Assembly (NCBI GenBank): GCA_025517465.1
Contig: JAOPKE010000008.1
Span: 62,001-126,000 of the forward strand
From: Halobacteria archaeon HArc-gm2
GTDB lineage: Archaea > Halobacteriota > Halobacteria > Halobacteriales > Haloarculaceae
Length of the DNA stretch: 64,000 bases
Direction: 5' to 3'
Positions within the stretch are counted from its first letter, which is position 1, and every line of letters starts with the position of its first letter. The notes under the pieces are model-generated. The model was not told the DNA's origin and did no database searches. It saw only the letters and a list, made by a program, of their open reading frames with translations. Made by a program: the position numbers and the translations under genes. Positions 33,899-44,083 of this stretch are shown here, piece by piece.

Positions 33899-36211
33899 CT
33901 AGTCCCCCGGCCGGGCGTCGGCGCGCGGCGACACGCCAGGGAGACTCGGGACGGAGAGGTCGACGCGGCGGAGCAACTGCGCGTTGACGGCGACGATCAC
34001 CGTCGAGAGTGACATCAACAGCGCGCCGACGGCCGGCGAGAGCAGGATCCCGATGGGCGCCAGCACGCCCGCGGCCAGCGGGATGGCGAAGACGTTGTAG
34101 CCGGCGGCCCAGACGATGTTCTCCTGCATCTTCCGGTAACTCGCTTTGCTCAGTTTCGCGAGCCGGACGACGTCCATCGGGTCGTTCTGGACGAGGATGA
34201 CGTCGGCCGACTGGACGGCCACGTCCGTCCCGCTGCCGATGGCGATACCGACGTCGGCCCGGGCCAGCGCGGGCGCGTCGTTGACGCCGTCGCCGACCAT
34301 CGCCACCAGTTTGCCCTGATTCTGGATTTCCTGGACCTTTGTGTCCTTGTCCTCGGGCAGCACCTCGGCGAACACGGTGTCGATCCCCAGTTCGTCGGCC
34401 ACTGCCTCGGCCACGTCCCGCGAGTCGCCGGTGAGCATCGCCACCTCGATACCGAGGTCGTGGAGCGCGTCGACGACCCGGAAACTCGACTCGCGGACGA
34501 CGTCGGCCATCGCGAACGCCGCTATCGGTTCTCCCTCGCGGCTCGCGGGTCCGCCGTCCCCGCTCGCCCGTTCCGTGGCCTCGCTTCGCTCGCCCCCGCG
34601 GATCAAGTACACCACGGTCTGTGCGTTCTGGCCGGCCTCGTCGGCGAACGACTGGAGTTCGGGCGGCACGTCGCTATCGAGGTGAGCCAGGAGGTTCGGG
34701 CCGCCGACGTAGACCTCCCGGCCGTCGACGGTCGCCCTGACGCCCCGGCCCTTCATCGCCTCGAAGTCGGTGGCGTCCGGGACCGCGACTTCGCGTTCGG
34801 CAGCGGCCTCCCTGACAGCCCGAGCGATCATGTGTTCGGAGTCCCCCTCGACCGCGGCGGCGAGCGCGAGCGCCTCGTCCTCGTCGACGCCCGCGACGGT
34901 CTCCGTCCCGACGACGCCGTGTTCGCCCTCGGTCAGCGTCCCGGTCTTGTCGAAGACGACGGTGTCGAGGTTCCGGGCCTGCTCCATGGCGACGCGGTCG
35001 CGGACGAGCATCCCGTTGCGGGCCGCCAGCGAGGTGTTGATAGCGACGACGAGCGGGATGGCCAGCCCCAGCGCGTGCGGACACGCGATGACGAGGACCG
35101 TGACCACGCGCTCGATGACGGCGGCGTCGAACGACGTCGCGACGGTCCAGGCGACGGCGGTGACGACCGCGGCCCCCAGCGCGACGTAGAACAGCCACCC
35201 CGCGGCCCGGTCGGCCAGGACCTGCGTCTTCGACTTGCTGCCCTGGGCCTCCTCGACGAGGCGCACGATTCCGGCGAGCGTCGAGTCGTCGCCGACCGCG
35301 TCGACCCGCACCCGGAGGCTCCCGTCGCCGTTGGTCGTGCCCCCGATGACCTCGTCGCCGGGTTCCTTCGAGACGGGTTTCGACTCGCCGGTGATCATCG
35401 CCTCGTTGACGTCGGAGTCTCCCTCCTCGACGACGCCGTCGGCGGGCACGTTCGCGCCGGGCCGGACGAGCACCAGGTCGCCTGCAGAGAGGTCGCTCAC
35501 GGGCACTTCCTCGGTCTCGCCCGACTCGGTGATCCGCTCGGCCGTGTCGGGCAGCAGCTTCGCGAGTTCGTCGAGCGCGCTGGAGGCCCTGCGGACCGAG
35601 CGCATCTCGATCCAGTGGCCCAGCAGCATGATGTCGATCAGCGTCACGAGTTCCCAGAAGAAGGCCGACTGGGTCGGGTAGACCACGCTCGCCAGGCTGT
35701 AGGCGAAGGCGACGAGGACGGCCATCGAGATGAGCGTCATCATCCCCGGCGACCGGTCCTTCAGTTCGGGCGCCGCCATCCGGAGGAACGGGACGCCGCC
35801 GTACGCGAAGACGATCACCGCGAAGACCGGGGTGATCCACTCGCTGCCGGGGAACGCCGGGACGGAGAAGCCGAGCCACTCCTGCAGGGTCTCGCTGTAC
35901 AGCAGGACGGGTATCGACAGCAGCGTCGAGAGGAAGAAGCGCCGGCGGAACAGTTGTTCGTGGCCCTCGTGCATACCGCCGCCGTGGCCGTCACTGTGAG
36001 CGGCGCCGTGGCCCTCGCCGTGGCCGTCACTGTGACCGCCGTCGCGACCGCTCCCGTGGCCGGTCCGGGAATCGGCCTCGCTCTCGGCTTCGTCCGCGAG
36101 CATCGACTGTTCGACCCTGGATTCGTCGTCGAGTCCGTCGTCCGTCTCGGCACTGTCGTGAGGACGGGAGTGTTCCGGCGAGTCGCCATCGTCGGGTGGA
36201 TCGTCGGCCAT
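33899..36211 (-). CDS. copB: Copper-type P1B ATPase (CopB-like, CPH motif)
   Basis: From the ATG at 36,211 the protein has 770 residues. The first 110 are acidic then histidine/glycine-rich (runs such as [20 protein letters not shown]), a probable metal-binding tail in place of an HMA domain. Eight helices are expected. Motifs: ITGESKPVS (actuator), [15 protein letters not shown] (CPH in helix 6), [12 protein letters not shown] (phosphorylation), [30 protein letters not shown] (helix 7) and [15 protein letters not shown] (helix 8). CPH with YN and MSxST marks the P1B-3 group, exporters of Cu(II)/Cu(I) or silver. An upstream extension to 36,370 is unlike the family. Confidence 0.92.
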   Translation of the reverse strand: MADDPPDDGDSPEHSRPHDSAETDDGLDDESRVEQSMLADEAESEADSRTGHGSGRDGGHSDGHGEGHGAAHSDGHGGGMHEGHEQLFRRRFFLSTLLSIPVLLYSETLQEWLGFSVPAFPGSEWITPVFAVIVFAYGGVPFLRMAAPELKDRSPGMMTLISMAVLVAFAYSLASVVYPTQSAFFWELVTLIDIMLLGHWIEMRSVRRASSALDELAKLLPDTAERITESGETEEVPVSDLSAGDLVLVRPGANVPADGVVEEGDSDVNEAMITGESKPVSKEPGDEVIGGTTNGDGSLRVRVDAVGDDSTLAGIVRLVEEAQGSKSKTQVLADRAAGWLFYVALGAAVVTAVAWTVATSFDAAVIERVVTVLVIACPHALGLAIPLVVAINTSLAARNGMLVRDRVAMEQARNLDTVVFDKTGTLTEGEHGVVGTETVAGVDEDEALALAAAVEGDSEHMIARAVREAAAEREVAVPDATDFEAMKGRGVRATVDGREVYVGGPNLLAHLDSDVPPELQSFADEAGQNAQTVVYLIRGGERSEATERASGDGGPASREGEPIAAFAMADVVRESSFRVVDALHDLGIEVAMLTGDSRDVAEAVADELGIDTVFAEVLPEDKDTKVQEIQNQGKLVAMVGDGVNDAPALARADVGIAIGSGTDVAVQSADVILVQNDPMDVVRLAKLSKASYRKMQENIVWAAGYNVFAIPLAAGVLAPIGILLSPAVGALLMSLSTVIVAVNAQLLRRVDLSVPSLPGVSPRADARPGD

Positions 36212-36333
36212 GCCGTCTCGTTGACAGACTCTACAGTAGCGAGCGTGATGGATGTATGGGTGATGCCGGTTGCCAGGCCCGCCGAGCGTAGGGCGCGAAA
36301 CGTCACAGAGAGACGAGACGGAGGCCAACGGCG

Positions 36334-37347
36334 TCAGTCCCGGGAGGAGGTCGACTCCGAACCAGGCCACTGCCGTTCGTCAGACGTGACGAGCCCCAGC
36401 AGTTTTCGTCGTCGGTCGTCGAGCGCGTCTACCGAACGCCCGAATTCCCCGTCAGAGACCGTCGGAATCCCCGCGTCGCGGAGAACTGATATCTCCGGGT
36501 CGGGCGGGGCCTCGTCGGCCGGTTCGACGAACGCGCTATCGAGCGTGTCCAGATAGCTCTGGACGCTGGATCTGGCCCCCGTCAAAGCGAGTTCGTGACG
36601 TCCATGCTGTTCGGGAACGCCGAACCGGAGGAGCGTGAGCGTCTCGTCGAGAAGAGCGATGCTCCGTGCCGGTGCCTGGCCGGCCTGTGGGGTGTAGAAG
36701 TAGTGGAGAACTGGGTACGCCTTGTGGTTCGAGACGAGGGTGTCGAGCTCGGAAGAAATCGCGTTCAACTGGACGTCGAGTCCCCGGAACTCGTCGCCGT
36801 CCCAGCTCGTTTCGAGGATGTCGGTACTCCGGTCACCGAGGCCGCTGATACCGCTCGCGACGGACCGCTTCTGGGTGACTGCGCCGAGGACGGAGAGGAC
36901 GTAGGTGACGCCCAGGGTGACGAACAGCATCCCGCTCCCGGTCGTCAGAGCCGTCGCGACCTGCCAGACCCCGTCTCGCGGCGTGAAATCTCCGTTGCCC
37001 ATCGTGAACACCGAGTAGCCGACGAAGTAGAACCGCTCGACCCAGGATATCGGGCCCGCATCGCGAGTGTCGAAGAGGGCGTTCTCACCGCCAGCGAAGA
37101 GAACCGTCCAGCCGGCCCAGAGGAGCGCGATCCACGTCGCGAGACTGACGACGAGGACGAGGGGCCCAGCGAGGGAGAGCACCCGCGAATTGCCGCCCGC
37201 AACCGTCCGGAGCGCCTTCCAGGTCCACGACATCAGTCGCGTCGTGAGCGGGCCGGCACCGCCCTCCACCCACAGCGTCGTCCACAACAGATCCGTCGTG
37301 ACGACCGCGAGGAGGACCGCACCGAGAGCGAGATACGCGGGCTCCAC
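36334..37347 (-). CDS. Two-helix ion channel (potassium-channel pore family)
   Basis: The 337-residue protein has membrane helices near residues 3-20, 55-85 and 130-155, a pore loop reading [18 protein letters not shown], then helix [20 protein letters not shown] and a cytosolic C-terminal region of about 180 residues. The pore loop aligns with the T-V-G-Y-G-D filter of potassium channels but reads T-M-G-N-G-D, so ion selectivity may differ. The C-terminal region lacks an obvious RCK nucleotide-binding loop. Function: passive cation channel, ion uncertain. Confidence 0.78.
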   Translation of the reverse strand: MEPAYLALGAVLLAVVTTDLLWTTLWVEGGAGPLTTRLMSWTWKALRTVAGGNSRVLSLAGPLVLVVSLATWIALLWAGWTVLFAGGENALFDTRDAGPISWVERFYFVGYSVFTMGNGDFTPRDGVWQVATALTTGSGMLFVTLGVTYVLSVLGAVTQKRSVASGISGLGDRSTDILETSWDGDEFRGLDVQLNAISSELDTLVSNHKAYPVLHYFYTPQAGQAPARSIALLDETLTLLRFGVPEQHGRHELALTGARSSVQSYLDTLDSAFVEPADEAPPDPEISVLRDAGIPTVSDGEFGRSVDALDDRRRKLLGLVTSDERQWPGSESTSSRD

Positions 37348-37636
37348 GGAGCTACCTCCGGAGGTGCGTCTCTCGCTGGCGGTCGGGCCTCGCAGTGGCC
37401 GCTCGCTCGATAGCTGGACTGTCCGGGGTGGTCGACGACAGTGATGACACAGGCACGGCTACCTGTTCGCTCGCCAACCGGAAGTCCTCGGCGGTGAGCG
37501 TTCCAGTAGCCACGTCTCGATCCGGGCGCTCACCGGGAAACACCGTGGAACCGCACGCCACCGACGACGGGATGGCCGTCACCGACGCCGGACGCCTCGA
37601 CCGCGTTCGACCCCCTCCAGGTCGGCGTCGAGTAAC

Positions 37637-38656
37637 TCAGTCCACTCGCTCGTCGAGGTGTCGGGCCAGGCCGCGTCCGATAGCCTCCATCCCGGCGTCG
37701 CCCGGGTGGAGGAGGTCCGCGGCGAGCCCGGATATCTCCAGCAACTCGGGCCCCTCGACGATGGAGAGGTTGTCGTGGGGCGACTCGGCGACGATAGAGC
37801 GCAGCGACTCCCGGTAGGCCGCGGCGTGGTCGGCGTCGCCCGAGTCGGTGAGGTCGTCGAAGTAGGGGAACAGCGTCACACAGGCGATGGGTTTGTCCGG
37901 GTGTGCCGCTGCGATCGTATCGACGAACGTCTCGGCGCGGTCGCGGAACACCTCGGGTTCGAAGCCGCCGGTGTTGGCCATGTTGACCGAGAGCGCGAGT
38001 GTCGCGACGTCCCAGTCCTCGCGACTGGCGATGTAGTCGGCTATCGCGGCCTCGCAGTAGGCGGACCCGGAGCTACCGAAGTTCAGCGCGTCGAAGCCAC
38101 AGTCGCGAGCGACGTGAGTGACGTAGTCCGTGTGAGTCGCCGACGCCGCGGCGCCCTCGGTGATCGACGTCCCGTAGGCGAGGTAGCGCCGGTCGGGCAG
38201 TTCGTCGGCCGTCGGCGGGCGACAGTCGCCGGCGACGTCGTGGATGGCGGCTGCGGTCCGGCGCTCGAAGAGGATCCGACCGACCCGCGGGTCAAACCGG
38301 CCCGTCCCGTCGCTCTCGGGGAGTTCCCGGAGCCGCTCGGGAACGGTGAACGTGAGCGTCTGGGGTTCGGGACCGATCTCGGTGGGCTCCCAGGGCTGGA
38401 ACTCGCCCCAGAACTCGCGGACGTGCGTGGGTTCGACCGCCGAGAGCGTGATCTCGATCTCCGCCGCCTCGTCGGTGGGTACGAACCGGACCTCGCTCCC
38501 GGTGGGGTGGCGAACTCGCTCGCTGGCCATCTCGTTCAGTTCCGCGCCGACGTCGGCCGGGACGCGACAGAGCCTGTCACCGGCCGCGTCCCACTCGGCG
38601 GGCACTGTCTCCGCGACGTTGTGCAACGAAACCGACGGATACACCTCCCCCGTCAT
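37637..38656 (-). CDS. SGNH/GDSL-type hydrolase
   Basis: A 339-residue protein with an N-terminal beta-rich domain of about 150 residues and a C-terminal SGNH hydrolase fold. Catalytic blocks: LAYGTSITEGAAAS (block I Ser, about residue 177), NFGSSGSAYCE (block II Gly), SVNMANTGG (block III Asn), and DLLHPGDAGMEAIGR (block V with Asp and His). It resembles the two-domain esterases that act on acylated carbohydrates. No signal peptide is visible. It stands alone on the minus strand. Confidence 0.82.
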   Translation of the reverse strand: MTGEVYPSVSLHNVAETVPAEWDAAGDRLCRVPADVGAELNEMASERVRHPTGSEVRFVPTDEAAEIEITLSAVEPTHVREFWGEFQPWEPTEIGPEPQTLTFTVPERLRELPESDGTGRFDPRVGRILFERRTAAAIHDVAGDCRPPTADELPDRRYLAYGTSITEGAAASATHTDYVTHVARDCGFDALNFGSSGSAYCEAAIADYIASREDWDVATLALSVNMANTGGFEPEVFRDRAETFVDTIAAAHPDKPIACVTLFPYFDDLTDSGDADHAAAYRESLRSIVAESPHDNLSIVEGPELLEISGLAADLLHPGDAGMEAIGRGLARHLDERVD

Positions 38657-39237
38657 CTAAATCGGATTACCAGTCGGGGACCGCCCACATGGTTCTGTTG
38701 GAAACGGGCCGTCTCGCACTCGCTGAAGTCGACCTGACGTCGGCTCACACCGGTGCCGTGCCGGGAATTGTTTCGGAGGGGTTATCCGTTACAACACCAA
38801 GTGTAAAACGCTGGTACACGCACAAGTACTGGCATGGGACGCCCCGGCCGTCGATAGCCACCCCCACCCACCCCCAATCCACCCCACAGGCCATCACACC
38901 GGGGCCTTTTCGACGTACATCGCCGCGACGTGTTCGTCAGCGCGTGGTCGACACTGTTTGCCCGGCCAGCCACAGTGACGACGGGAACGCACGGGGACCG
39001 TTTTCCGACCCAGAAGTTCGGCATCGGCGTTCTTTACCACGGACGTTCCAGGGTCACACGCCAGCACAACTGGCAATGGGCCCCCTGGGAGTCCCCGCAT
39101 AGCCTCTGACACCGCTATCGTCGGTCTCTTCCCGGGGTTTTTCGGACGAGTGGGCGAAGAGTGGCGACGCAGCCTGCCATCAGTCCCCGAACTCACTCAC
39201 CGCGAGCAGGGGCTGACGTCCACGAACACGACAGTCG
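38657..39237. other. Intergenic region
   Basis: About 580 bases without a supported gene. It contains a C-rich run near 38,860-38,885 (CCCACCCACCCCC) and no clear TATA box, hairpin or repeat that I could find. Short open frames on the minus strand (for example 38,894-39,196) have no recognisable family and odd composition. Confidence 0.3.
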
Positions 39238-40467
39238 CTACCGCGAGATGTACGAGAGCGGCGACACCCTGGCGATCAGGACGCTCGCCGCGAGGCCGCT
39301 CAGGAAGCTGATCACGACGCCGAGCACCAGCCCGCCGACGAGAATCTCCGTGGAGAGCTGGACGAGCCCCTCGAACCCGGCGATGGCCGCGGCCACCTCG
39401 TTGACCACCGCGACGCCGGGGTAGGTGAGGACGAGCCCCAGCGCGGCGCCCAGAATCCCGACGACTAGCGCTTTCACCGTCGTCACGGCGACGAGTGTCC
39501 GGGTTCGCCAGCCGATGGCCTTGATGGCGGCCAGCCGGTCGCGGCGCTGGTACACCAGCGAGAACTGGAGGTTGGTCGTCAGCGCGACGCCAGCGGCGAC
39601 GGCGAAGGCGACCAGCGAGATACCGCTGGCGATCAGGACTGCTTGCTCGCGCAGCGTCGCCTCCAGTTGCTCCTCGTTGGTCCGGACGTCGTAGGAGGGG
39701 TAGTCGGCCTGTATCTCCCGTTCGACCTGTCCGACGTCGGCGCCGTCGTGGACGTCGATGGAGATGAACGTCGCCCGGTCCGAGTCGGTCGTCCCCGTCA
39801 CCTCCTGGAGTTCGCTCAGGTGCATCGTCACCGTCGCGGAGCCGACGAACGCGGAGAAGGTGTTCGAGACCCCGACCACCTCGAACTCGTTCTGCCGGGC
39901 GGCGCTCAGCGTCCCGCCGACGTAGAGGCTGTCCCCCACCTCGACGCCGAGCTGGTCGGCCGTCCGCTCGTCGATGACGATCTCGTGGGACATCGGCCCG
40001 TCGTAGGTGCCGTTGGCGTAGTGGGTGTCCCGCGTCGAGAACTCGCTGCCGTTGATGACGTTGACCGAGGGGCCGCGGGCGGGCGCGCCGACGCCGACGA
40101 CGGTCTGGAACTCCTCGCCGTCGGTGCTGGCGTAGACAGTTTGAAAGCTCATCGGCACCGCCGTCTGTATCTCCTCGCGTTGCTCGATGTCGGCGGCGAC
40201 GCGGTGAGAGTCGACGAGCGTGTTCTCGAAGCCGCCGACGGCGCCGGGAGAGAACTTCAGCGGGCCGCCCGTCACCCACAGGTCCCGGCCGGAGGTGTCG
40301 AACTTCTCCTGGCCCGTCTCGACGACGCCGTAGCCGACGCTGGCCAGTATCGTCGTCGCGAGCACGGCCAGCGCGACGGCGACGATGGCCAGCAGCGTCC
40401 GGCCGCGTTCGTGGCGCAGTTGCGCCGCCGCGATGCCGAGAACTGCGCGGAAGCGCGACCCGATCAT
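39238..40467 (-). CDS. ABC transporter permease (FtsX/MacB type)
   Basis: The 409-residue protein has one membrane helix near the N terminus (about 18-45, LAIVAVALAVLATTILASVG), a large extracytoplasmic domain (50-270) and three C-terminal helices (275-400), the FtsX-like plan. With the second permease and the ATPase it forms a three-gene exporter; MacB/LolCDE relatives move lipoproteins, peptides or drugs using mechanotransmission. It overlaps the neighbouring permease by four bases. The substrate is unknown. Confidence 0.85.
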   Translation of the reverse strand: MIGSRFRAVLGIAAAQLRHERGRTLLAIVAVALAVLATTILASVGYGVVETGQEKFDTSGRDLWVTGGPLKFSPGAVGGFENTLVDSHRVAADIEQREEIQTAVPMSFQTVYASTDGEEFQTVVGVGAPARGPSVNVINGSEFSTRDTHYANGTYDGPMSHEIVIDERTADQLGVEVGDSLYVGGTLSAARQNEFEVVGVSNTFSAFVGSATVTMHLSELQEVTGTTDSDRATFISIDVHDGADVGQVEREIQADYPSYDVRTNEEQLEATLREQAVLIASGISLVAFAVAAGVALTTNLQFSLVYQRRDRLAAIKAIGWRTRTLVAVTTVKALVVGILGAALGLVLTYPGVAVVNEVAAAIAGFEGLVQLSTEILVGGLVLGVVISFLSGLAASVLIARVSPLSYISR

Positions 40468-41708
40468 TCGGATAGCACCTCCAGAACGTCGGTCCGTCGG
40501 CCGAGGTAGATCGGATAGACGCTCCCGACGACGCCGACGACGGCGGCGACGACGAGCCCGTAGGGGACCAATAGCGGGTCGAAGACGGCGACCTCCGCGA
40601 TGCCGAACTGCGCGCCGACGACGCGGTTGACGACGCCGATGCTCCCGGCGCCGACGGCCACGCCGACCAGCCCGCCGACGACGGCGACGACCAGCGTCTC
40701 ACAGCCGATGAGCAGCGAGCGGGAGCGGCTGGCGAAGCCAAGCGTCGCGAGCGTCCCCAGCGTCGCCCGGTCGGCACTCACCTCCAGGCCCATCAGCGTC
40801 GCGATGAAGAGGACGCCGACGACCAGCGCCGACAGCAGCGCCGACAGCCCCACGGCCAGCGGGAGATTCGACGTCGAGGCCTGCTGGGCGGAGAGACCGC
40901 GCTTGGTGACGACCGTCGTGTGCGGGTACAGCGACGCCAGGTCCGAGCGGACGGCCGGGTCGTTCGTGCTGACGAGGATCTGGTCGGCCTGGTCGCTTTC
41001 GGCCAGCCCCGTCGCCGACTGCAACTCGCTCAGGTGGACGACCGCGATGGGCGCCGACCCGAAGCCGAAGCCAGCCTCGCCCTGGGAGACGTTGAGTACC
41101 CGGAACGACCGGTTCGTCCCCGTCCGGGCGACCTGGAGTTCCTCGCCCTCGGACGAGTTCGTGATGGACGCGGCGGCGTCGTTCACCACGGCCTCGCCGG
41201 TCCAGGGGCCGTCGTAGCTCCCGTTCGCGTAGTGGGGGTCGCCGGGTGCAAGCGGCGTCGTCGAGAGCCCGAACAGCTCCTGGCCCTCCCGCGGGATGAT
41301 CCCCGCGGCGAGTACGTACTCCGTCTCGCCGGTCGTCCGGTCCGTGACGGGGACGACGCTCAGCGCCACGGGCGTCGCGTAGTCGACCCGCTCGTCGCGC
41401 TCGATGCGTTCGCTGACGGCGTGGACGTCGCCGAGTTTGACGCCGCCGCTCGACACCGCGACGGATTCGGCCGTCGACTGCTCGGGGACGACCCAGAAGT
41501 CGGTGTCGTCGTTCTGGACGACGGACTCGGCGGTCAGGCCCAGTGCCACGCCCGTCACCGCGACCACCAGCGCGACGGCCAGCGCGACGCCGAGCACGCT
41601 CAGGACGACGCGCTGGGGACTGGAACGCAGTCGCCCGACGACGCGGTGGACGGCCAGCCCCACGAGCGCCCGGCGGCGTCGCAGCCACCTGGCTCCGGGA
41701 AGGCTCAT
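40464..41708 (-). CDS. ABC transporter permease (FtsX/MacB type)
   Basis: A 414-residue second permease with the same layout as its downstream partner: N-terminal helix (VVLSVLGVALAVALVVAVTG), extracytoplasmic domain, and three C-terminal helices. The pair share the phrase YANGSYDGP/YANGTYDGP in the external domain, so they arose by duplication. It overlaps the ATPase gene and the next permease by four bases each, indicating a single translationally coupled unit. Confidence 0.85.
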   Translation of the reverse strand: MSLPGARWLRRRRALVGLAVHRVVGRLRSSPQRVVLSVLGVALAVALVVAVTGVALGLTAESVVQNDDTDFWVVPEQSTAESVAVSSGGVKLGDVHAVSERIERDERVDYATPVALSVVPVTDRTTGETEYVLAAGIIPREGQELFGLSTTPLAPGDPHYANGSYDGPWTGEAVVNDAAASITNSSEGEELQVARTGTNRSFRVLNVSQGEAGFGFGSAPIAVVHLSELQSATGLAESDQADQILVSTNDPAVRSDLASLYPHTTVVTKRGLSAQQASTSNLPLAVGLSALLSALVVGVLFIATLMGLEVSADRATLGTLATLGFASRSRSLLIGCETLVVAVVGGLVGVAVGAGSIGVVNRVVGAQFGIAEVAVFDPLLVPYGLVVAAVVGVVGSVYPIYLGRRTDVLEVLSE

Positions 41709-42463
41709 CGGTCGGCGCCCTGCACGCGGCCGTCGCGGAGGCTGATCACCCGGTCCGCGATGGCCAGGGTCGGCTGGTCGTGGGAGGCCAGGACGATGGC
41801 GTGGTCCTCGCCCAGGTCCTCGAACAGGTCGAGCACCTGCCGGCCCGTCGCCGTGTCGAGTTCGCCCGTCGGCTCGTCGGCGATCAGGAGGTCCGGTTCG
41901 GTCGCCAGCGCCCGCGCGATGGCCACCCGTTGCTGTTCCCCACCGCTCAACTGCCCCGGCCGGTGCGTGGCCCGCTCACCCAGGCCGACATCCGCCAGCA
42001 GGCTCGTCGCGCGTTCGCGTCGCTGCCGCTTGGACCACCCCAGCTCCACCAGCGGCAGGGCGACGTTCGCCCGCGCCGACAGTGCCGGCAGCAGGTGAAA
42101 GCGCTGGAAGACGAGGCCGACGTGTTCGAGGCGAAGTTTCGCCCGGCCGCGTTCGGAGAGGCGCCTGACGTCCTCGCCGGCGACGCGCAACTCGCCCGCC
42201 GTCGGCGTGTCGAGGGCGGCCAGCAGGTGCAACAGCGTCGACTTCCCGCTCCCGCTGGGGCCCTCAATCCCGACGATCTCACCGCGTCTGACCGAGAGGC
42301 TTACCCCGTCCAGCGCGCGCACGGTCGGCAGGCTGCCGCTGCCAAACCACCCACCGCCCGACCCGCGCGTGTACTCCCGGACGAGTGACTCGCAGGCGGC
42401 GATCACCTCGGTCTCGGTCGCACCCTCCCGTGCCACACCCCGCTCCTGGTTCCGGGAACTCAT
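41705..42463 (-). CDS. ABC transporter ATP-binding protein (LolD/MacB type)
   Basis: From ATG 42,463 the ATPase has 252 residues (an ATG four codons upstream is possible). Walker A is GPSGSGKSTLLHLL, Q-loop LVFQRFHLLPALS, signature QLSGGEQQRVAIARAL, Walker B LLIADEPTGELD and H-loop ASHD. The E-P-T-G-E-L-D ending is typical of the exporter group partnered with FtsX permeases. First gene of the exporter operon. Confidence 0.92.
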   Translation of the reverse strand: MSSRNQERGVAREGATETEVIAACESLVREYTRGSGGGWFGSGSLPTVRALDGVSLSVRRGEIVGIEGPSGSGKSTLLHLLAALDTPTAGELRVAGEDVRRLSERGRAKLRLEHVGLVFQRFHLLPALSARANVALPLVELGWSKRQRRERATSLLADVGLGERATHRPGQLSGGEQQRVAIARALATEPDLLIADEPTGELDTATGRQVLDLFEDLGEDHAIVLASHDQPTLAIADRVISLRDGRVQGADR

Positions 42464-42572
42464 TCCTATGCGCACTCTGTAACGACAGTGACATAACAGT
42501 TTGGCGTTTGGTGCGACGGTGTCGATGGGGCGGCAGCGTTTCCGAAAAAGGATCGACGGGTTCGGTCCGGCC

Positions 42573-43277
42573 TCAGATCGCCAGGTGGCTGGCGATGGCG
42601 TCCTCGTCGGCGATCTCCGCGCTCGTCAGTTCGTCGACGATGGTGCCCCGTTCCATCGCGTAGCACCGGTCGGCCATCGTCTGGATGACGCCGAGGTTCT
42701 GCTCGACGAAGAGGACGGTCGTCCCCAGTTCGTCGTTGATCGCGCGGATGTCCTCGCTGATCTGGTCGACGATGGAGGGCTGGACGCCCTCGCTCGGTTC
42801 ATCGAGCAGCAGGAGGTCGGGGTCGCCGACGAGCGCCCGCCCGATGGCGAGCATCTGCTGTTGCCCGCCCGAGAGCGTCCCGCCGTCCTGTCCGGCGCGC
42901 TCTTCGAGCACTGGGAACAGGTCGTACACCTCCTCGTAGCGGGTCACGTCGCCGTCGGCGTTGACGTGCTCGCCCATCCGCAGGTTCTGCTCGACGGTCA
43001 GGTCGGGGAAGATGTCCCGCCCCTGCGGAATGTAGCCGATGCCGGACCGCGCGCGGGCGTCCGCGGTCAGTCCGGTGACGTCCCGACCGTCGTAGGTTAT
43101 CGTTCCCGCCGTGGGCTCGAGCAGGCCCGTGACGGTCTTCATGAGCGTCGTCTTGCCGACGCCGTTCTTGCCGACGACGCCGACGATTTCGCCGGCCTCG
43201 ATAGCGAGGTCGATCTCCCGGAGGACCGGGGTCGAGCCGTAGCCGGCGGTCACGCCGTCGAGCGAGAGTACCGTCAT
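42573..43277 (-). CDS. urtE: Urea ABC transporter ATP-binding protein UrtE
   Basis: A 234-residue branched-chain-type ATPase. Walker A GKNGVGKTTLMKTV, Q-loop YIPQGRDIFPDLTVEQNL, signature LSGGQQQMLAIGRAL, Walker B LLLLDEPSEGVQPSIVDQI. The G-x-Q-P-S-I-V sequence after Walker B is characteristic of UrtE rather than LivF. It is the last gene of urtABCDE, overlapping urtD by four bases, and powers import of urea together with UrtD. Confidence 0.92.
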   Translation of the reverse strand: MTVLSLDGVTAGYGSTPVLREIDLAIEAGEIVGVVGKNGVGKTTLMKTVTGLLEPTAGTITYDGRDVTGLTADARARSGIGYIPQGRDIFPDLTVEQNLRMGEHVNADGDVTRYEEVYDLFPVLEERAGQDGGTLSGGQQQMLAIGRALVGDPDLLLLDEPSEGVQPSIVDQISEDIRAINDELGTTVLFVEQNLGVIQTMADRCYAMERGTIVDELTSAEIADEDAIASHLAI

Positions 43278-44083
43278 CGCGCATCACCCTCGGCGTCGCC
43301 GTCGGTCCCGAGGTAGATCCGCTGAACCTCCGGATCGTCCTCGATTTCCTCGATGGGCCCCTCCCGGAAGATGTCGCCCTGGTGCAACACCGTCACGCGG
43401 TCGGCGATCTCCGCGACGAACTCCGTGTCGTGTTCGATGACGACGAAGGCGACGTCGCGCTCCTCGTTGAGCGTCCGGATCCGGTCGGCGATCGCCGCGC
43501 GCTCGTCGACGGAGAGGCCGGCGACGGGTTCGTCCAGCAGGAGGAGGTCGGGGTCGAGCGACGCCGCCATGCCGATCTCCAGTTGCTGTTGCCGGCCGTG
43601 CGAGAGGTCGCCCGCCCGCGTGTCTTCGACGTCCGCCAGGTCGGCGGCGGCCAGCGCCTCGTCGACGCGCCGCCGCCGTTCGTCCCCGTCCGCGAGCCGC
43701 TGGTTCGGCAGTCGCAGGTTCTCGCGGACGGTCAGGTCCTCGAAGACGCTGGGGACCTGGAACTTCATGCTGAGGCCGCGGTCGATCCGCTCGTTGGGTG
43801 CGTCGTCGGTGACGTCGAACCCGTTGAAGTAGATACTGCCCGCGGTCGCCGCGTGCTGGCCCGTGACGAGCTTCATCAGTGTGCTCTTGCCGGCGCCGTT
43901 GGGGCCGATCAAACAGCGTATCTCGCCGGCCTCGACGCTGAAGTCGACGGCATCCGTCGCAGTGAAGCCACCGAACTGCTTGACGAGGCCGTCGGTCTGC
44001 AACAGCGTGTCGGTGTTCGTCCCCGTCGCCCGCTGGGCGGCGGTGGTCCGGACGTTGACGTCCTGCCCGGTCGACTCGCTCAT
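43274..44083 (-). CDS. urtD: Urea ABC transporter ATP-binding protein UrtD
   Basis: A 269-residue ATPase of the LivG type. Walker A IGPNGAGKSTLMKLVTGQ, the UrtD-like SMKFQVPSVFEDLTVREN Q-loop, a slightly altered signature LSHGRQQQLEIGMAA, and Walker B LLLLDEPVAGLSVDE. The signature reads S-H-G-R instead of S-G-G-E, which is common in UrtD. Overlaps urtC and urtE by four bases each. Confidence 0.92.
   Translation of the reverse strand: MSESTGQDVNVRTTAAQRATGTNTDTLLQTDGLVKQFGGFTATDAVDFSVEAGEIRCLIGPNGAGKSTLMKLVTGQHAATAGSIYFNGFDVTDDAPNERIDRGLSMKFQVPSVFEDLTVRENLRLPNQRLADGDERRRRVDEALAAADLADVEDTRAGDLSHGRQQQLEIGMAASLDPDLLLLDEPVAGLSVDERAAIADRIRTLNEERDVAFVVIEHDTEFVAEIADRVTVLHQGDIFREGPIEEIEDDPEVQRIYLGTDGDAEGDAR

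Noticed and set aside
34460-36556. Long plus-strand frame antisense to the copper ATPase
   Set aside because: Same effect; the minus-strand frame carries all P-type ATPase motifs.
37352-37582. 76-codon minus-strand frame just before the channel gene
   Set aside because: Position would suit an operon partner, but the composition (Thr/Ser/Pro/Arg) is unlike a haloarchaeal protein and no domain is visible.
38894-39196. 100-codon minus-strand frame in the gap before the ABC permease genes
   Set aside because: No domain, poor composition and no promoter; treated as non-coding.
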